21,585 nt of DNA from Blautia glucerasea. Lineage in GTDB: Bacteria > Bacillota > Clostridia > Lachnospirales > Lachnospiraceae. The notes under the pieces were generated by a model that was not told where the DNA came from, ran no database searches, and worked only from the letters and a program-made list of their open reading frames with translations. Location of the stretch: positions 1-21,585 of the forward strand of contig NZ_JAJBMO010000038.1 in assembly GCF_020537505.1 (NCBI RefSeq), written 5' to 3'. This document shows positions 14,844 through 21,585 of the stretch, piece after piece. The position numbers and the translations under genes are program-made. Within the stretch, counting starts at the first letter, position 1. Each line of letters opens with the position of its first letter.

Positions 14844-15455
14844 ATGAAATATAAAAATAAAAAAGGATTTACACTTGCAGAATTGCTGATTGTAGTTGCA
14901 ATTATTGCCGTATTGGTTGCAGTTGCAATTCCCATTTTTTCCAGCCAGCTGGAGAAAGCTCGGCAGGCGGTGGATTTGCAGAATGCGAGAGCGATACAGT
15001 CTGCGCTGACCAATGCGTATAGCACAGGAGAGATTGATTTTGGAACGAAGGCAAATGAGACCCATGGATATGGTGTATGGGTATTGATTTGCAGAGATAA
15101 GAATAGTAAACCGCAAGGCTATGACAATACTAAATTGCAATACAATGACAGTTTGTTTTGTGGAGCAAATTCTGGAGTTTTGGTAAAGGGAGTATTGACT
15201 GGGGACGATATGGTATATGATACTAATGTCGAGGTCCTGTTGAAAGAGTCAGGCATTAATGTAGAATCTTTGAAAATAAGATGTAAGGATTCGAGTAATG
15301 GGAATGGCTGGGATTGGATCGTCATACAAATTGGGCGCTATAAGGACGGTACTATAGAATCAAGAATTTATAGTGGGTTTAAAGGCAGGTCTTCAAGCTT
15401 TCAAATTAACCAGAGTGGAAACACAAATATTGAAAAAATAATATCTGGTAAATAA
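14844..15455 (+). CDS. Type IV pilin-like protein with class III signal
   Basis: 203 residues; ATG 14844 with AAGAGG 6-7 bases upstream. The N-terminus KNKKG-FTLAELLIVVAII is a textbook prepilin signal: basic leader, cleavage after Gly8, Phe9 as first mature residue, Glu13 as the conserved fifth mature residue, then a long hydrophobic helix continuing into SSQLEKARQAVDLQNARAIQ. The mature globular part has two cysteines (GVWVLICRD and LFCGANSG) plus one more in RCKDSS, and does not resemble a named pilin class. No prepilin peptidase, ATPase or platform protein gene is in the window, so any assembly system must be elsewhere. It has its own promoter and terminator. The nearest upstream gene is the giant surface protein; a functional link is only positional. 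Confidence 0.85.
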   Translation: MKYKNKKGFTLAELLIVVAIIAVLVAVAIPIFSSQLEKARQAVDLQNARAIQSALTNAYSTGEIDFGTKANETHGYGVWVLICRDKNSKPQGYDNTKLQYNDSLFCGANSGVLVKGVLTGDDMVYDTNVEVLLKESGINVESLKIRCKDSSNGNGWDWIVIQIGRYKDGTIESRIYSGFKGRSSSFQINQSGNTNIEKIISGK

Positions 15456-15494
15456 ACGTTGAACAATAATAGATAGGGTGATTAAATTTTTAGA

Positions 15495-15518
15495 GGGACT
15501 GTGGGCGCAGTCCCTTTT
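15495..15518 (+). terminator. Terminator of the pilin-like gene
   Basis: GGGACTG (15495-15501) pairs with CAGTCCC (15508-15514) around a 6-base loop, followed by TTTT. Confidence 0.75.
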
Positions 15519-15521
15519 CTC

Positions 15522-15551
15522 TTGACATTTCCTGCCGTGATGTGCAAAATA
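15522..15551 (+). promoter_or_regulatory. Candidate promoter of the GH32 gene
   Basis: A perfect -35 TTGACA (15522-15527) with a weaker extended -10 (TGC-AAAATA, ending 15551) at 18-base spacing, about 40 bases before the start. Confidence 0.45.
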
Positions 15552-15592
15552 AAACCATAAAAACACATACAATTCCAGGAGAAAAGCATATT

Positions 15593-17028
15593 ATGAGACA
15601 GGATTTTTTACACTTAAAAGCACCTGAAAACTGGATCAATGATCCGAACGGTTTTATATATTTAAAGGCAACTGTCATCTTTTTTATCAGCATTTTCCCT
15701 ATGCGCCCATGTGGGGAACCATGCACTGGGGGCATGCGGTGAGCCGGGATCTGGTGCACTGGACACATGAGAAAATTGCCCTTTTTCCGACGAAAAGCTA
15801 TGACCGGAACGGTGTGTTTTCAGGAAGTGCCATTGAGAAAGATGGGAAAATGTACCTTTATTACACTGCCAACCGCTATCTGAAAGAACAGGACGAAAAC
15901 GTCCATTTGGCAGATGGGGAATGTGAAGAAAGCCAGGCTATGATCCTATCAGAGGATGGTTTTCACTTTGATAACTGGAACGGAAAAAGGCAGATTATTC
16001 CAGTGATTCATGATGATGAAATTGCGGATTCCATGGACACCAGAGACCCGAAGGTGTGGGAAGAAAACGGTGTTTATTATATGATTCTGGGAAGTACATA
16101 TAAGCATGAAATCGGCAGGGTGATCCTGTATTCCAGCAAAGATAGAGAAAACTGGAGCTATCTTTCCCAGTGCAGAATGAAGAATTATGGCTACATGATC
16201 GAGTGTCCGAATATGTTTGAGGTGGACGGACACCGCATCTTTACAGGCTGCCCGGTTACCCCTTTGACGTGTGACGGAACGGTAGAATACGAGGCTGTTT
16301 CTGGTTATTGTTTTGCGGACTTCGATGCAAAAACTGGTAAGCTGAAGCTGGCGGATAACTATTCCCTGATCGATTACGGCGGTGATTTCTACGCCCAGCA
16401 GAGCAATCTGGATGAAGCTGGCAGACGGGTAATGATCGGCTGGATCCGAATGCCAGAGGCTGTGCCAGAAGAGAAAAAATGTGGAAAGGTTAGAAATTTA
16501 TCTGCGGAAGATTGTGTTGGAGAAGGAAATGAGGAAGATAAGTGTACGCTGTCAGCGGTGAAGGAAAACCAAGTTTGGAACGGCATGATGAGCCTGCCCC
16601 GTGTGGTGGAAATCCACGATGGCAAGGTTTATTTCGCTGTTCATCCAAATGTACGAAAAGGTCTTTCCAAGCCTGTTTCCAGCCAGGAAGCCCTGCGCAG
16701 CGGTCAGCCATTTTGTATAAAAACAACGTTCCAGAATGGCGACAGCCTGAACATTGGCGGTTATCAAATTTCTATGGAGAATGGAACAATCTGTACTGAC
16801 AGAACCAAAGTATTTCCTCATACAGACATTAAAAAACTGCATTGCCAGATTCCAAATATAGGTGAAAATATCAGCCTGGAAATCTTCGTAGAACCCAATT
16901 TAATCGAGATTTTTGTCAATGATGGCGAGTACGTATTAAGCAATGCCGTCTATCATTTAGGTACAGAAATCCAAGGAAAAGCAGAAGAAATACTAACCTG
17001 GATTGATGATGAAATAAAGGAAAATTAA
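15593..17028 (+). pseudogene. GH32 sucrose-6-phosphate hydrolase/fructosidase, split by a -1 frameshift
   Basis: Glycoside hydrolase family 32 enzymes hydrolyse sucrose, sucrose-6-phosphate or fructans. Start is ATG 15593 with AGGAG at 15577-15581. The first 25 codons read MRQDFLHLKAPENWINDPNG then FIYLK, including nucleophile Asp17. The frame then runs out at 15742, while the family sequence continues in the frame one base earlier: GNCHLFYQHFPYAPMWGTMH, then WGHAVSRDLVHW. Reading across the break gives 478 residues, normal for the family. The other catalytic residues are present: Asp152 in MDTRDPKV and acid/base Glu204 in MIECPN; the C-terminal beta-sandwich (LEIFVEPNLIEIFVNDGEY) is also intact. 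The break lies exactly at T TTA AAG (15661-15667), a slippery heptamer for -1 frameshifting. It is either a recent one-base deletion, a sequencing error, or a gene still read by slippage. A MATE gene follows. Confidence 0.82.
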
Positions 17029-17070
17029 ATGCTTACAGAGCTTGTTTTGAAGAAAATAATGGAAAAAACC

Positions 17071-17142
17071 AGAAAGTTTCTATGAAATAAAAGCTGTAAA
17101 TGAAAAGAAAGTTATGAAATAAATAGAAAGCTGTGAAACAAA
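17071..17142 (+). repeat. Three degenerate direct repeats before the MATE gene
   Basis: Units beginning AGAAAG occur at 17071, 17106 and 17125, each continuing to a TATGAAATAAA-like block (third copy CTGTGAAACAAA). The intergenic DNA here appears to have expanded by duplication. No function is evident. Confidence 0.4.
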
Positions 17143-17145
17143 AAA

Positions 17146-18507
17146 ATGAAACGAATCGATTTTGAAAACGGAACCGTAACAAGAAATATTTTCAGTGCCG
17201 CCATCCCTATGCTGGTAGCGCAGATCCTTAGTCTTTTGTACAACATTGTGGACCGGATCTACATTGCCAGAATCCCAAATGTGGGAACAACGGCCCTTGG
17301 CGCAGTAGGAATCTGCTTCCCGTTGATCATGATCATAACCGCATTTGCCAACCTGTTTGGAAGCGGCGGTGCCCCTCTTTTTTCCATAAACAGAGGTATG
17401 AAGGAGAACCAGAAAGCCCAGATCATCATGAACACTTCGTTCACGATGGTGTGTGCCAGCGGAGTCATTCTGATGGTGATCGGATTCCTTTTTGCAAGAC
17501 CTTTGCTTGTGCTCTTTGGCGCATCTGAGGATGCACTGGGTTATGCCTATCCCTATATGATGATCTACCTGATCGGAACCATTCCGTCCATGATCGCCAC
17601 TGGTATGAACCCCTTTATCAATGCCCAGGGTTACGCCACCACTGGTATGCTATCTGTGGCAATTGGCGCTGTTGCCAACCTGATCCTGGATCCAATATTC
17701 ATTTTTATGTTAGGATTTGGTATTCGCGGAGCTGCCATTGCGACCATACTTTCCCAGTTTTTATCCGCTGGCTATGTGCTTCTTTTCCTGGAAAAAAGAG
17801 CAGAAGTGAAAGCCCGGCTTCTGAAGAGAAAAGAACTGAAAAGCTGCAAAGAGCATGCAAAAAATATTATCAGTCTGGGCACTGCAGGCTTTATCATGCA
17901 GCTGACAAACAGTCTGGTAACCATCTGCTGCAACAACGTTCTGGGAGTCACCGGAGGGGATGTATACATATCCGTTATGACCATTGTATCCAGTGTCCGT
18001 CAGATGGTCGAGACTCCAATTTACGCTATAAATGAGGGAACCTCCCCCATCCTCAGTTACAATTACGGAGCCAGAAGACCGAAGCTTGTGCGTAAGGCAA
18101 TGGTCACTCTGGCGGTGATGATCCTGGTTTATACAGCAGTGATGTGGAGCGTGATCATCTTTATCCCGGACTACCTGATCGCTGTTTTCAGCTCTGATAA
18201 GCTCCTGATAAAAGATGCCGTTCCAGCACTGAAAACCTACTTCGCGGCCTTCATTTTCATGGACCTGCAATACATGGGACAGACCGTTTTCAAGTCTCTG
18301 AACAAGAAAAAACAGGCGATTTTCTTTTCACTTTTGCGCAAAGTTTTCATTGTAGTTCCACTGACTTATCTGTTCCCATATGTGTTTCAAATGGGAACCC
18401 ACGGCGTATTCCTGGCAGAGCCGGTGTCTAACGTGATCGGTGGAAGTTTATGCTTTGTTACCATGCTGCTGACGGTGCTGCCGGAGCTGAAAAGGATGGA
18501 AAATTAA
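17146..18507 (+). CDS. MATE-family multidrug/metabolite efflux transporter
   Basis: 453 residues with about 12 membrane segments in two six-helix halves, the MATE layout, acting in the cytoplasmic membrane and driven by Na+ or H+ antiport. Typical features: the N-terminal motif IPMLVAQILSLLYNIVDRIY, then ALGAVGICFPLIM; the mid-protein NPFINAQGYATTGM with VANLILDPIFIF; and in the second half EGTSPILSYNYGARRPK, the counterpart motif. The start is ATG 17146 (MKRIDFENGTVTRNIFSA); only a poor ribosome site (GAAAG) precedes it, so expression may be low. There is no clear promoter between the GH32 gene and this one, so it may depend on read-through. It ends tail to tail with the AraC fragment, the stop codons overlapping. 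Substrate unknown. Confidence 0.93.
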   Translation: MKRIDFENGTVTRNIFSAAIPMLVAQILSLLYNIVDRIYIARIPNVGTTALGAVGICFPLIMIITAFANLFGSGGAPLFSINRGMKENQKAQIIMNTSFTMVCASGVILMVIGFLFARPLLVLFGASEDALGYAYPYMMIYLIGTIPSMIATGMNPFINAQGYATTGMLSVAIGAVANLILDPIFIFMLGFGIRGAAIATILSQFLSAGYVLLFLEKRAEVKARLLKRKELKSCKEHAKNIISLGTAGFIMQLTNSLVTICCNNVLGVTGGDVYISVMTIVSSVRQMVETPIYAINEGTSPILSYNYGARRPKLVRKAMVTLAVMILVYTAVMWSVIIFIPDYLIAVFSSDKLLIKDAVPALKTYFAAFIFMDLQYMGQTVFKSLNKKKQAIFFSLLRKVFIVVPLTYLFPYVFQMGTHGVFLAEPVSNVIGGSLCFVTMLLTVLPELKRMEN

Positions 18508-19025
18508 AACAACCGATTTTTTGCCTCCTGTTTTCGATAAGCAGACGGCGTCATCCCAGTATGTTTTTTAAACTGGCGGATATAATGTTCTGTGGTATCA
18601 TATCCGATTGCTTCCGCAATATTTGCCACAGTCATAGTTGTATTCGCCAGGAAATCCTGGGAGCGTTCGATTCGGACAGTACGGACCACTTCTGTATAGG
18701 TCATTCCCATCAGATCTTTAATCAAACGGGAAGTGTATTCATTGGAATAATGAAAACGCTTTGCCACAGTCGAAAGTGTTACATCTCTGTAATTATCCTG
18801 GATATACTGAATAATCGCATAACGCTGCACATCGATCTTGCTGTTGAAAAGAGGCATCTGCACAGATTCCGAGTAATTTCGTACCAATAGATAGAAATCC
18901 AGAAGCAGCACATTGGTAATGCACTGATAAGAGTATTCCTGTTTATTCATACTTTCCCATAACATCCAGCAAAAAGACTCACGAATATAAGAATCCATTC
19001 CCGAATGAAAAAGAATATAATAATC
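18504..19025 (-). pseudogene. AraC-family regulator, N-terminal domain lost
   Basis: The minus-strand frame from 18998 encodes 164 residues; the usual length for this family is about 270-300. The C-terminal AraC DNA-binding domain is complete with both helix-turn-helix units (VTLSTVAKRFHYSNEYTSRL and TMTVANIAEAIGYD, then the HYIRQFKKHTGMTPSAYR signature). Ahead of it is the end of the sensing domain (DYYILFHSGMDSYIRES), which is open upstream only to an in-frame TGA at 19026-19028; the sugar-binding cupin part is absent. The first ATG at 18998 lacks a ribosome site. It presumably once controlled the adjacent sugar genes, in which an ABC ATPase is also broken. The domain could still bind DNA if expressed, but I treat it as a remnant. 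Confidence 0.75.
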
Positions 19026-19059
19026 TCATAAACAGTTTTCAAGTGAACGGAGGGTAAAC

Positions 19060-19531
19060 ATGAGTGAACCGATTCTTGAAATGAAAAATAAGAGGTTTGA
19101 TCGGTGAAAATGGTTCTGGAAAGTCTACCATATCTTCTATCGCAGCTGGCATGCAGAAAGCCACCAGCGGAAGAATGACTTTCAAAAAGCAGAACTGGGA
19201 ATCAGCCAGTATGATAGATGCCCTGCAAAATGGAATCGGAATGGTTGTGCAGGAGAGCGGAACCATTTCGGGGGTAACCGTTGCGGAAAATATTTTTCTG
19301 GCAGAGCTTTCCCAGTTTCGGAACAAGCATGATCGGACGTGAGCTTCAGGGAGATTACTACAGAAGTGATTTTACACCAAGCAGTCAGAAGGAAGCGGCG
19401 ATAACTGCCACGAATCTGAAGTATAAAGAGGAACTAAAATCTGTAAGCATTACTTTGAAAAAAGGTGAAAGCTTAGGTGTTGGCGGACTTGCCTCCTGTG
19501 GAATGCACACTTTGGGAAAACAGGATCAATA
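19060..19531 (+). pseudogene. Sugar ABC transporter ATPase, multiply deleted
   Basis: The start is well preserved: GGAGGG at 19049-19054 and ATG 19060 reading MSEPILEMKN, typical of RbsA/MglA-type sugar ATPases. A deletion of roughly 60 bases plus a frame change then jumps to GLIGENGSGKST (Walker A, from about 19096). That frame runs through GIGMVVQESGTISGVTVAEN to a stop near 19342. A third frame continues MIGRELQGDYYRSD and SITLKKGESLGVGGLASCGM, matching the linker and start of the second ATPase half, before ending at 19531. The first signature and Walker B motifs and nearly all of the second ATPase half are missing. No permease or binding-protein genes follow. This is a clear pseudogene of a two-domain sugar importer ATPase. 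Confidence 0.85.
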
Positions 19532-19560
19532 ACCGCGTTTTCCAGTTCTTGGAAAAAGCT

Positions 19561-19600
19561 GTTTTTCCCACTTTTCAAATGGGAAAAACAATAGTAAAAT
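19561..19600 (+). promoter_or_regulatory. Promoter of the EAL gene overlapped by an inverted repeat
   Basis: A perfect inverted repeat GTTTTTCCCA-N9-TGGGAAAAAC (19561-19589) covers the -35 region of a promoter with TTTTCA (19572-19577), 17-base spacer and TAAAAT (19595-19600). The overlap suggests a repressor or activator site. Confidence 0.5.
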
Positions 19601-19631
19601 AAGAAGTAGAAACGGAACGTGAAGAAAGGGT

Positions 19632-19690
19632 ATGTCTGGTGTTGGTGAAATGGTATCTGGGGGGGGGATCATGAATTGGACCAGGCTTTA
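19632..19690 (+). other. Leader with G9 homopolymer before the EAL gene
   Basis: A short frame from ATG 19632 (MSGVGEMVSGGGIMNWTRL, stop TAA 19688-19690) contains nine consecutive G at 19659-19667. Adding one G would extend the frame to a TGA at 19703-19705 (present numbering) that overlaps the EAL start as ATGA. Ribosome-site spacing for ATG 19632 is poor, so translation is unproven. Confidence 0.35.
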
Positions 19691-19701
19691 AGTGGAGAAC
19701 G

Positions 19702-20985
19702 ATGACGATAAAGGTGAAAGTTATGGAAACGGATTCGGTGACAGGAGCGCTGAACCGGACGGGATTTTTTCATAAGGTACGGGAAATCCTGGAGAGTGAA
19801 CCGGAGCAGGATTTTGCCATTGCTTATTTCAATATTCAGAGATTTAAGACGGTGAATGATCTGTTCGGATATGAGTCAGGAGACGAACTTTTGAAGAGAG
19901 TGGCAGAGATCCTTGCTGGATGTTTTCTGAATCCGCTGGCTGTGGGAAGGATGGAAGCTGACCGTTTTGTGGCACTTACGAAGAAAGAAGATATGGATCT
20001 GGAGAGGCTGCCTGAGCTTTTGCACAGAACCTATACCAAGGGGGAGCTGAATCTGGACCTCTATGGAAAGTGCGGCGTTTATTTTATTCCGCGTCATACC
20101 AGGCTGAGTGTGACTGAGATGTGCGACCGTGCCAAGATTGCCAAGTCCAATATTTCCAATCAGTTTGTGCAGCCTTACGCGGTTTTTAACGAGCAGATGC
20201 GGGTAGACTATGAGCAGAGGAGTATCGCCCTTTTTCATCTGGACGACGGGATCAAGAATGGGGAAATACAGGTCTACTATCAGCCGATTTACGATGCCTG
20301 GACAGGGGAAATTGCGTTGGCAGAGGCTTTGGCCAGATGGTTCAGCGGTGAGTTCGGAAGTATTTCTCCGGCGAAATTTATTCCTACTCTGGAGGAAAGC
20401 GGATATATCACCAAGCTGGATTATCATGTTTACCAGACTGTATACAATCTGATCGAGAAGCGCCGGAAAGAGGGCAAAAGGGTTGTAGACATTGGCGTGA
20501 ACCTTTCCAGGATGGACTTGATGGACAAGCATATTATGGATACAATTCTGGAGGATGTGAAGAATTCGGATCTGCCCAGCGGAAGTATCAGCTATGAGCT
20601 TACAGAGTCCGCATATGCCGGTGTGTCTGAGGATGGAAACAGCTTTCTGACCAAAATGCACGAAGAGGGAACCAAGCTTCTGGTGGATGATTTTGGAAGC
20701 GGGGTGTCTTCCTTTAGTACTATTCGTGATTTTGATTTTGATATTTTGAAGCTGGATATGGGATTTGTCCAGAAAATAGGATTGAATAGAAAGAATAACA
20801 ATATTATCATTTCGTTGATCGAGCTGGCGCACCGCCTGGATCTGAAGGTGATCGCCGAGGGCGTGGAGACGAAGGAACAGGCGGATTTCCTGAGAAATTA
20901 TGGCTGTGATTATTTCCAGGGATACTATTTTGCCAAGCCAATGTCCCAGGAAGAGTTTGAGGCGTTGCTGGATAAACAAAGTTGA
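19702..20985 (+). CDS. c-di-GMP phosphodiesterase, degenerate GGDEF plus EAL
   Basis: 427 residues, cytoplasmic, no membrane or sensory domain; ATG 19702 with GGAG close upstream. The N-terminal GGDEF-like domain (from DSVTGALNRTGF, about residue 10) has EADRF at 85-89 where an active cyclase has GGDEF, so it should not make c-di-GMP but may bind GTP and regulate. The C-terminal EAL domain has the residues of active phosphodiesterases: EAL at 208-210, Asn in VNLSR, Glu in ELTES, DDFGSG at 329-334, Lys in ILKLD, EGVET at 386-390 and the Gln of FQGYYFAKP. It is therefore predicted to degrade c-di-GMP to pGpG, favouring low c-di-GMP. It is a monocistronic unit; control may involve the palindrome over its promoter and the leader G tract. 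Confidence 0.9.
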   Translation: MTIKVKVMETDSVTGALNRTGFFHKVREILESEPEQDFAIAYFNIQRFKTVNDLFGYESGDELLKRVAEILAGCFLNPLAVGRMEADRFVALTKKEDMDLERLPELLHRTYTKGELNLDLYGKCGVYFIPRHTRLSVTEMCDRAKIAKSNISNQFVQPYAVFNEQMRVDYEQRSIALFHLDDGIKNGEIQVYYQPIYDAWTGEIALAEALARWFSGEFGSISPAKFIPTLEESGYITKLDYHVYQTVYNLIEKRRKEGKRVVDIGVNLSRMDLMDKHIMDTILEDVKNSDLPSGSISYELTESAYAGVSEDGNSFLTKMHEEGTKLLVDDFGSGVSSFSTIRDFDFDILKLDMGFVQKIGLNRKNNNIIISLIELAHRLDLKVIAEGVETKEQADFLRNYGCDYFQGYYFAKPMSQEEFEALLDKQS

Positions 20986-20997
20986 TAAGGGAAAAAG

Positions 20998-21051
20998 AAA
21001 CGAGCGGACTGTTTAGGCAATTATTGAATGGATGGAAAACTCGTTTTTTGT
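20998..21051 (+). terminator. Possible terminator after the EAL gene
   Basis: AAACGAG (20998-21004) pairs with CTCGTTT (21040-21046), followed by a T-rich tail. The 35-base loop makes it less convincing than the other terminators here. Confidence 0.45.
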
Positions 21052-21081
21052 TTTTATAAGGCAGACATGAGGTGACAGAAG

Positions 21082-21585
21082 ATGGTTAAAGTTGATTTAA
21101 TTACAGGTTTTCTTGGTTCAGGCAAAACGACTTTTATAAAGAAATACGCTGCATGGCTGATGAGCCAGGGGCAGAATATTGGGATCCTGGAGAATGACTT
21201 CGGGGCTGTGAATGTGGATATGATGCTGCTTCACGACCTGGAAGGGGAGAACTGCGAGCTGGAAATGGTTTCCGGTGGATGTGATGCAGACTGCCACAGA
21301 AGACGTTTCAAGACCAAGCTGATCGCAATGGGAATGTGCGGATATGACCGGGTTCTTATTGAGCCATCGGGAATTTTTGATGTGGATGAGTTTTTCGATG
21401 CCCTTTACGAGGAGCCGCTGGATAAGTGGTATCAGATTGGAAATGTGATCACCATTCTGGACGCCAGACTGGAAGAGAAGCTGCAGCCGCAGGCGGAATA
21501 TCTGCTGGCTTCGGAGGCCGCTGACGCAGGCTGTATTGTCCTTAGCAAGAGCCAGGAGGCTTCTGCGGAGGAGATCAAGGGTACT
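21082..21585 (+). CDS. CobW/G3E-family GTP-binding metallochaperone-like protein (partial)
   Basis: The first 168 codons of a G3E P-loop GTPase; the gene runs past the window end. Start ATG 21082, GAGGTG about 8 bases upstream. Residues 1-17 are MVKVDLITGFLGSGKTT, with the Walker A motif GFLGSGKTT at 9-17. ENDFGAVNVD (37-46) matches the family's E-N-D/E-F-G segment, and IEPSG (93-97) the Walker-B-side motif. The metal-binding motif of CobW/YjiA/ZNG1 proteins is normally CxCC; here it reads GGCDADCHRRR with Cys67 and Cys71 only. The guanine-specificity NKxD position reads LSKSQ (154-158). G3E proteins insert or deliver Zn, Co or Ni; the target here is unknown. The cysteine pattern suggests a divergent subgroup with a different metal site. 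Confidence 0.85.
   Translation, partial: MVKVDLITGFLGSGKTTFIKKYAAWLMSQGQNIGILENDFGAVNVDMMLLHDLEGENCELEMVSGGCDADCHRRRFKTKLIAMGMCGYDRVLIEPSGIFDVDEFFDALYEEPLDKWYQIGNVITILDARLEEKLQPQAEYLLASEAADAGCIVLSKSQEASAEEIKGT

Noticed and set aside
18450..18890. Plus-strand 146-codon open frame
   Set aside because: It is the antisense of the AraC DNA-binding domain, whose residues clearly match a known family.
19876..20979. Minus-strand 367-codon open frame
   Set aside because: It is the complement of the EAL gene, which carries all family motifs in the plus frame.

Overview
The window looks like chromosome of a gut-type Clostridia, most likely Lachnospiraceae (Blautia/Ruminococcus/Dorea-like; genus not fixed by what I can see). 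Reasons: strong AGGAGG ribosome sites, many TTG/GTG starts, a tRNA-Gln without encoded CCA, a LytTR two-component pair, a very large secreted protein with GLUG, Ig-like, Pro-Thr and BspA-type leucine-rich segments, and accessory genes at many stages of decay.

Layout. (1) 1-1660: accessory strip with an unrecognised ORF that has lost its 5' end, a Phd/YefM-ParE toxin-antitoxin pair with its own promoter, and a gene-poor stretch holding a possible IS21-type terminus. (2) 1661-3601: tRNA-Gln(CTG) on the minus strand with promoter and terminator, then nicotinate phosphoribosyltransferase (pncB). (3) 3614-4044: an acetyltransferase gene cut short and joined to the 3' end of an unrelated membrane-protein gene, closed by a 20-bp-stem bidirectional terminator. 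(4) 4094-8063: two divergent transcription units. The minus-strand unit makes an exported protein and a YugP-family membrane protein that has lost its zinc-protease motif; the plus-strand unit makes an AgrC/GHKL-like sensor kinase and a LytTR response regulator. (5) 8064-9813: a HipA-like kinase gene and a small unknown gene, with a large inverted repeat lying over the likely promoter and no HipB-type repressor. (6) 9910-15518: a 1574-residue secreted gluzincin-like protein, followed by an orphan type IV pilin-like gene with its own strong promoter. (7) 15522-19531: a decaying carbohydrate locus, with a GH32 sucrose/fructan hydrolase gene split by a -1 frameshift at a T TTA AAG heptamer, a MATE transporter, a 5'-truncated AraC regulator and a badly deleted sugar ABC ATPase. 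(8) 19561-21585: a c-di-GMP phosphodiesterase (degenerate GGDEF plus intact EAL) with a G9 tract in its leader, and a CobW/G3E GTPase running off the window end.

How the parts fit. Two themes stand out. One is surface and signalling: exported protein plus pseudo-protease next to a kinase/regulator pair, giant surface protein next to a pilin, and an EAL enzyme. The other is decay of accessory genes: the acetyltransferase, GH32, AraC and ABC genes all show deletions or frame breaks. The best candidates for something new are the HipA-like kinase with its small partner and unusual palindromic control region, and the operon pairing a lipobox-less exported protein with a catalytically dead YugP homologue beside a two-component system.
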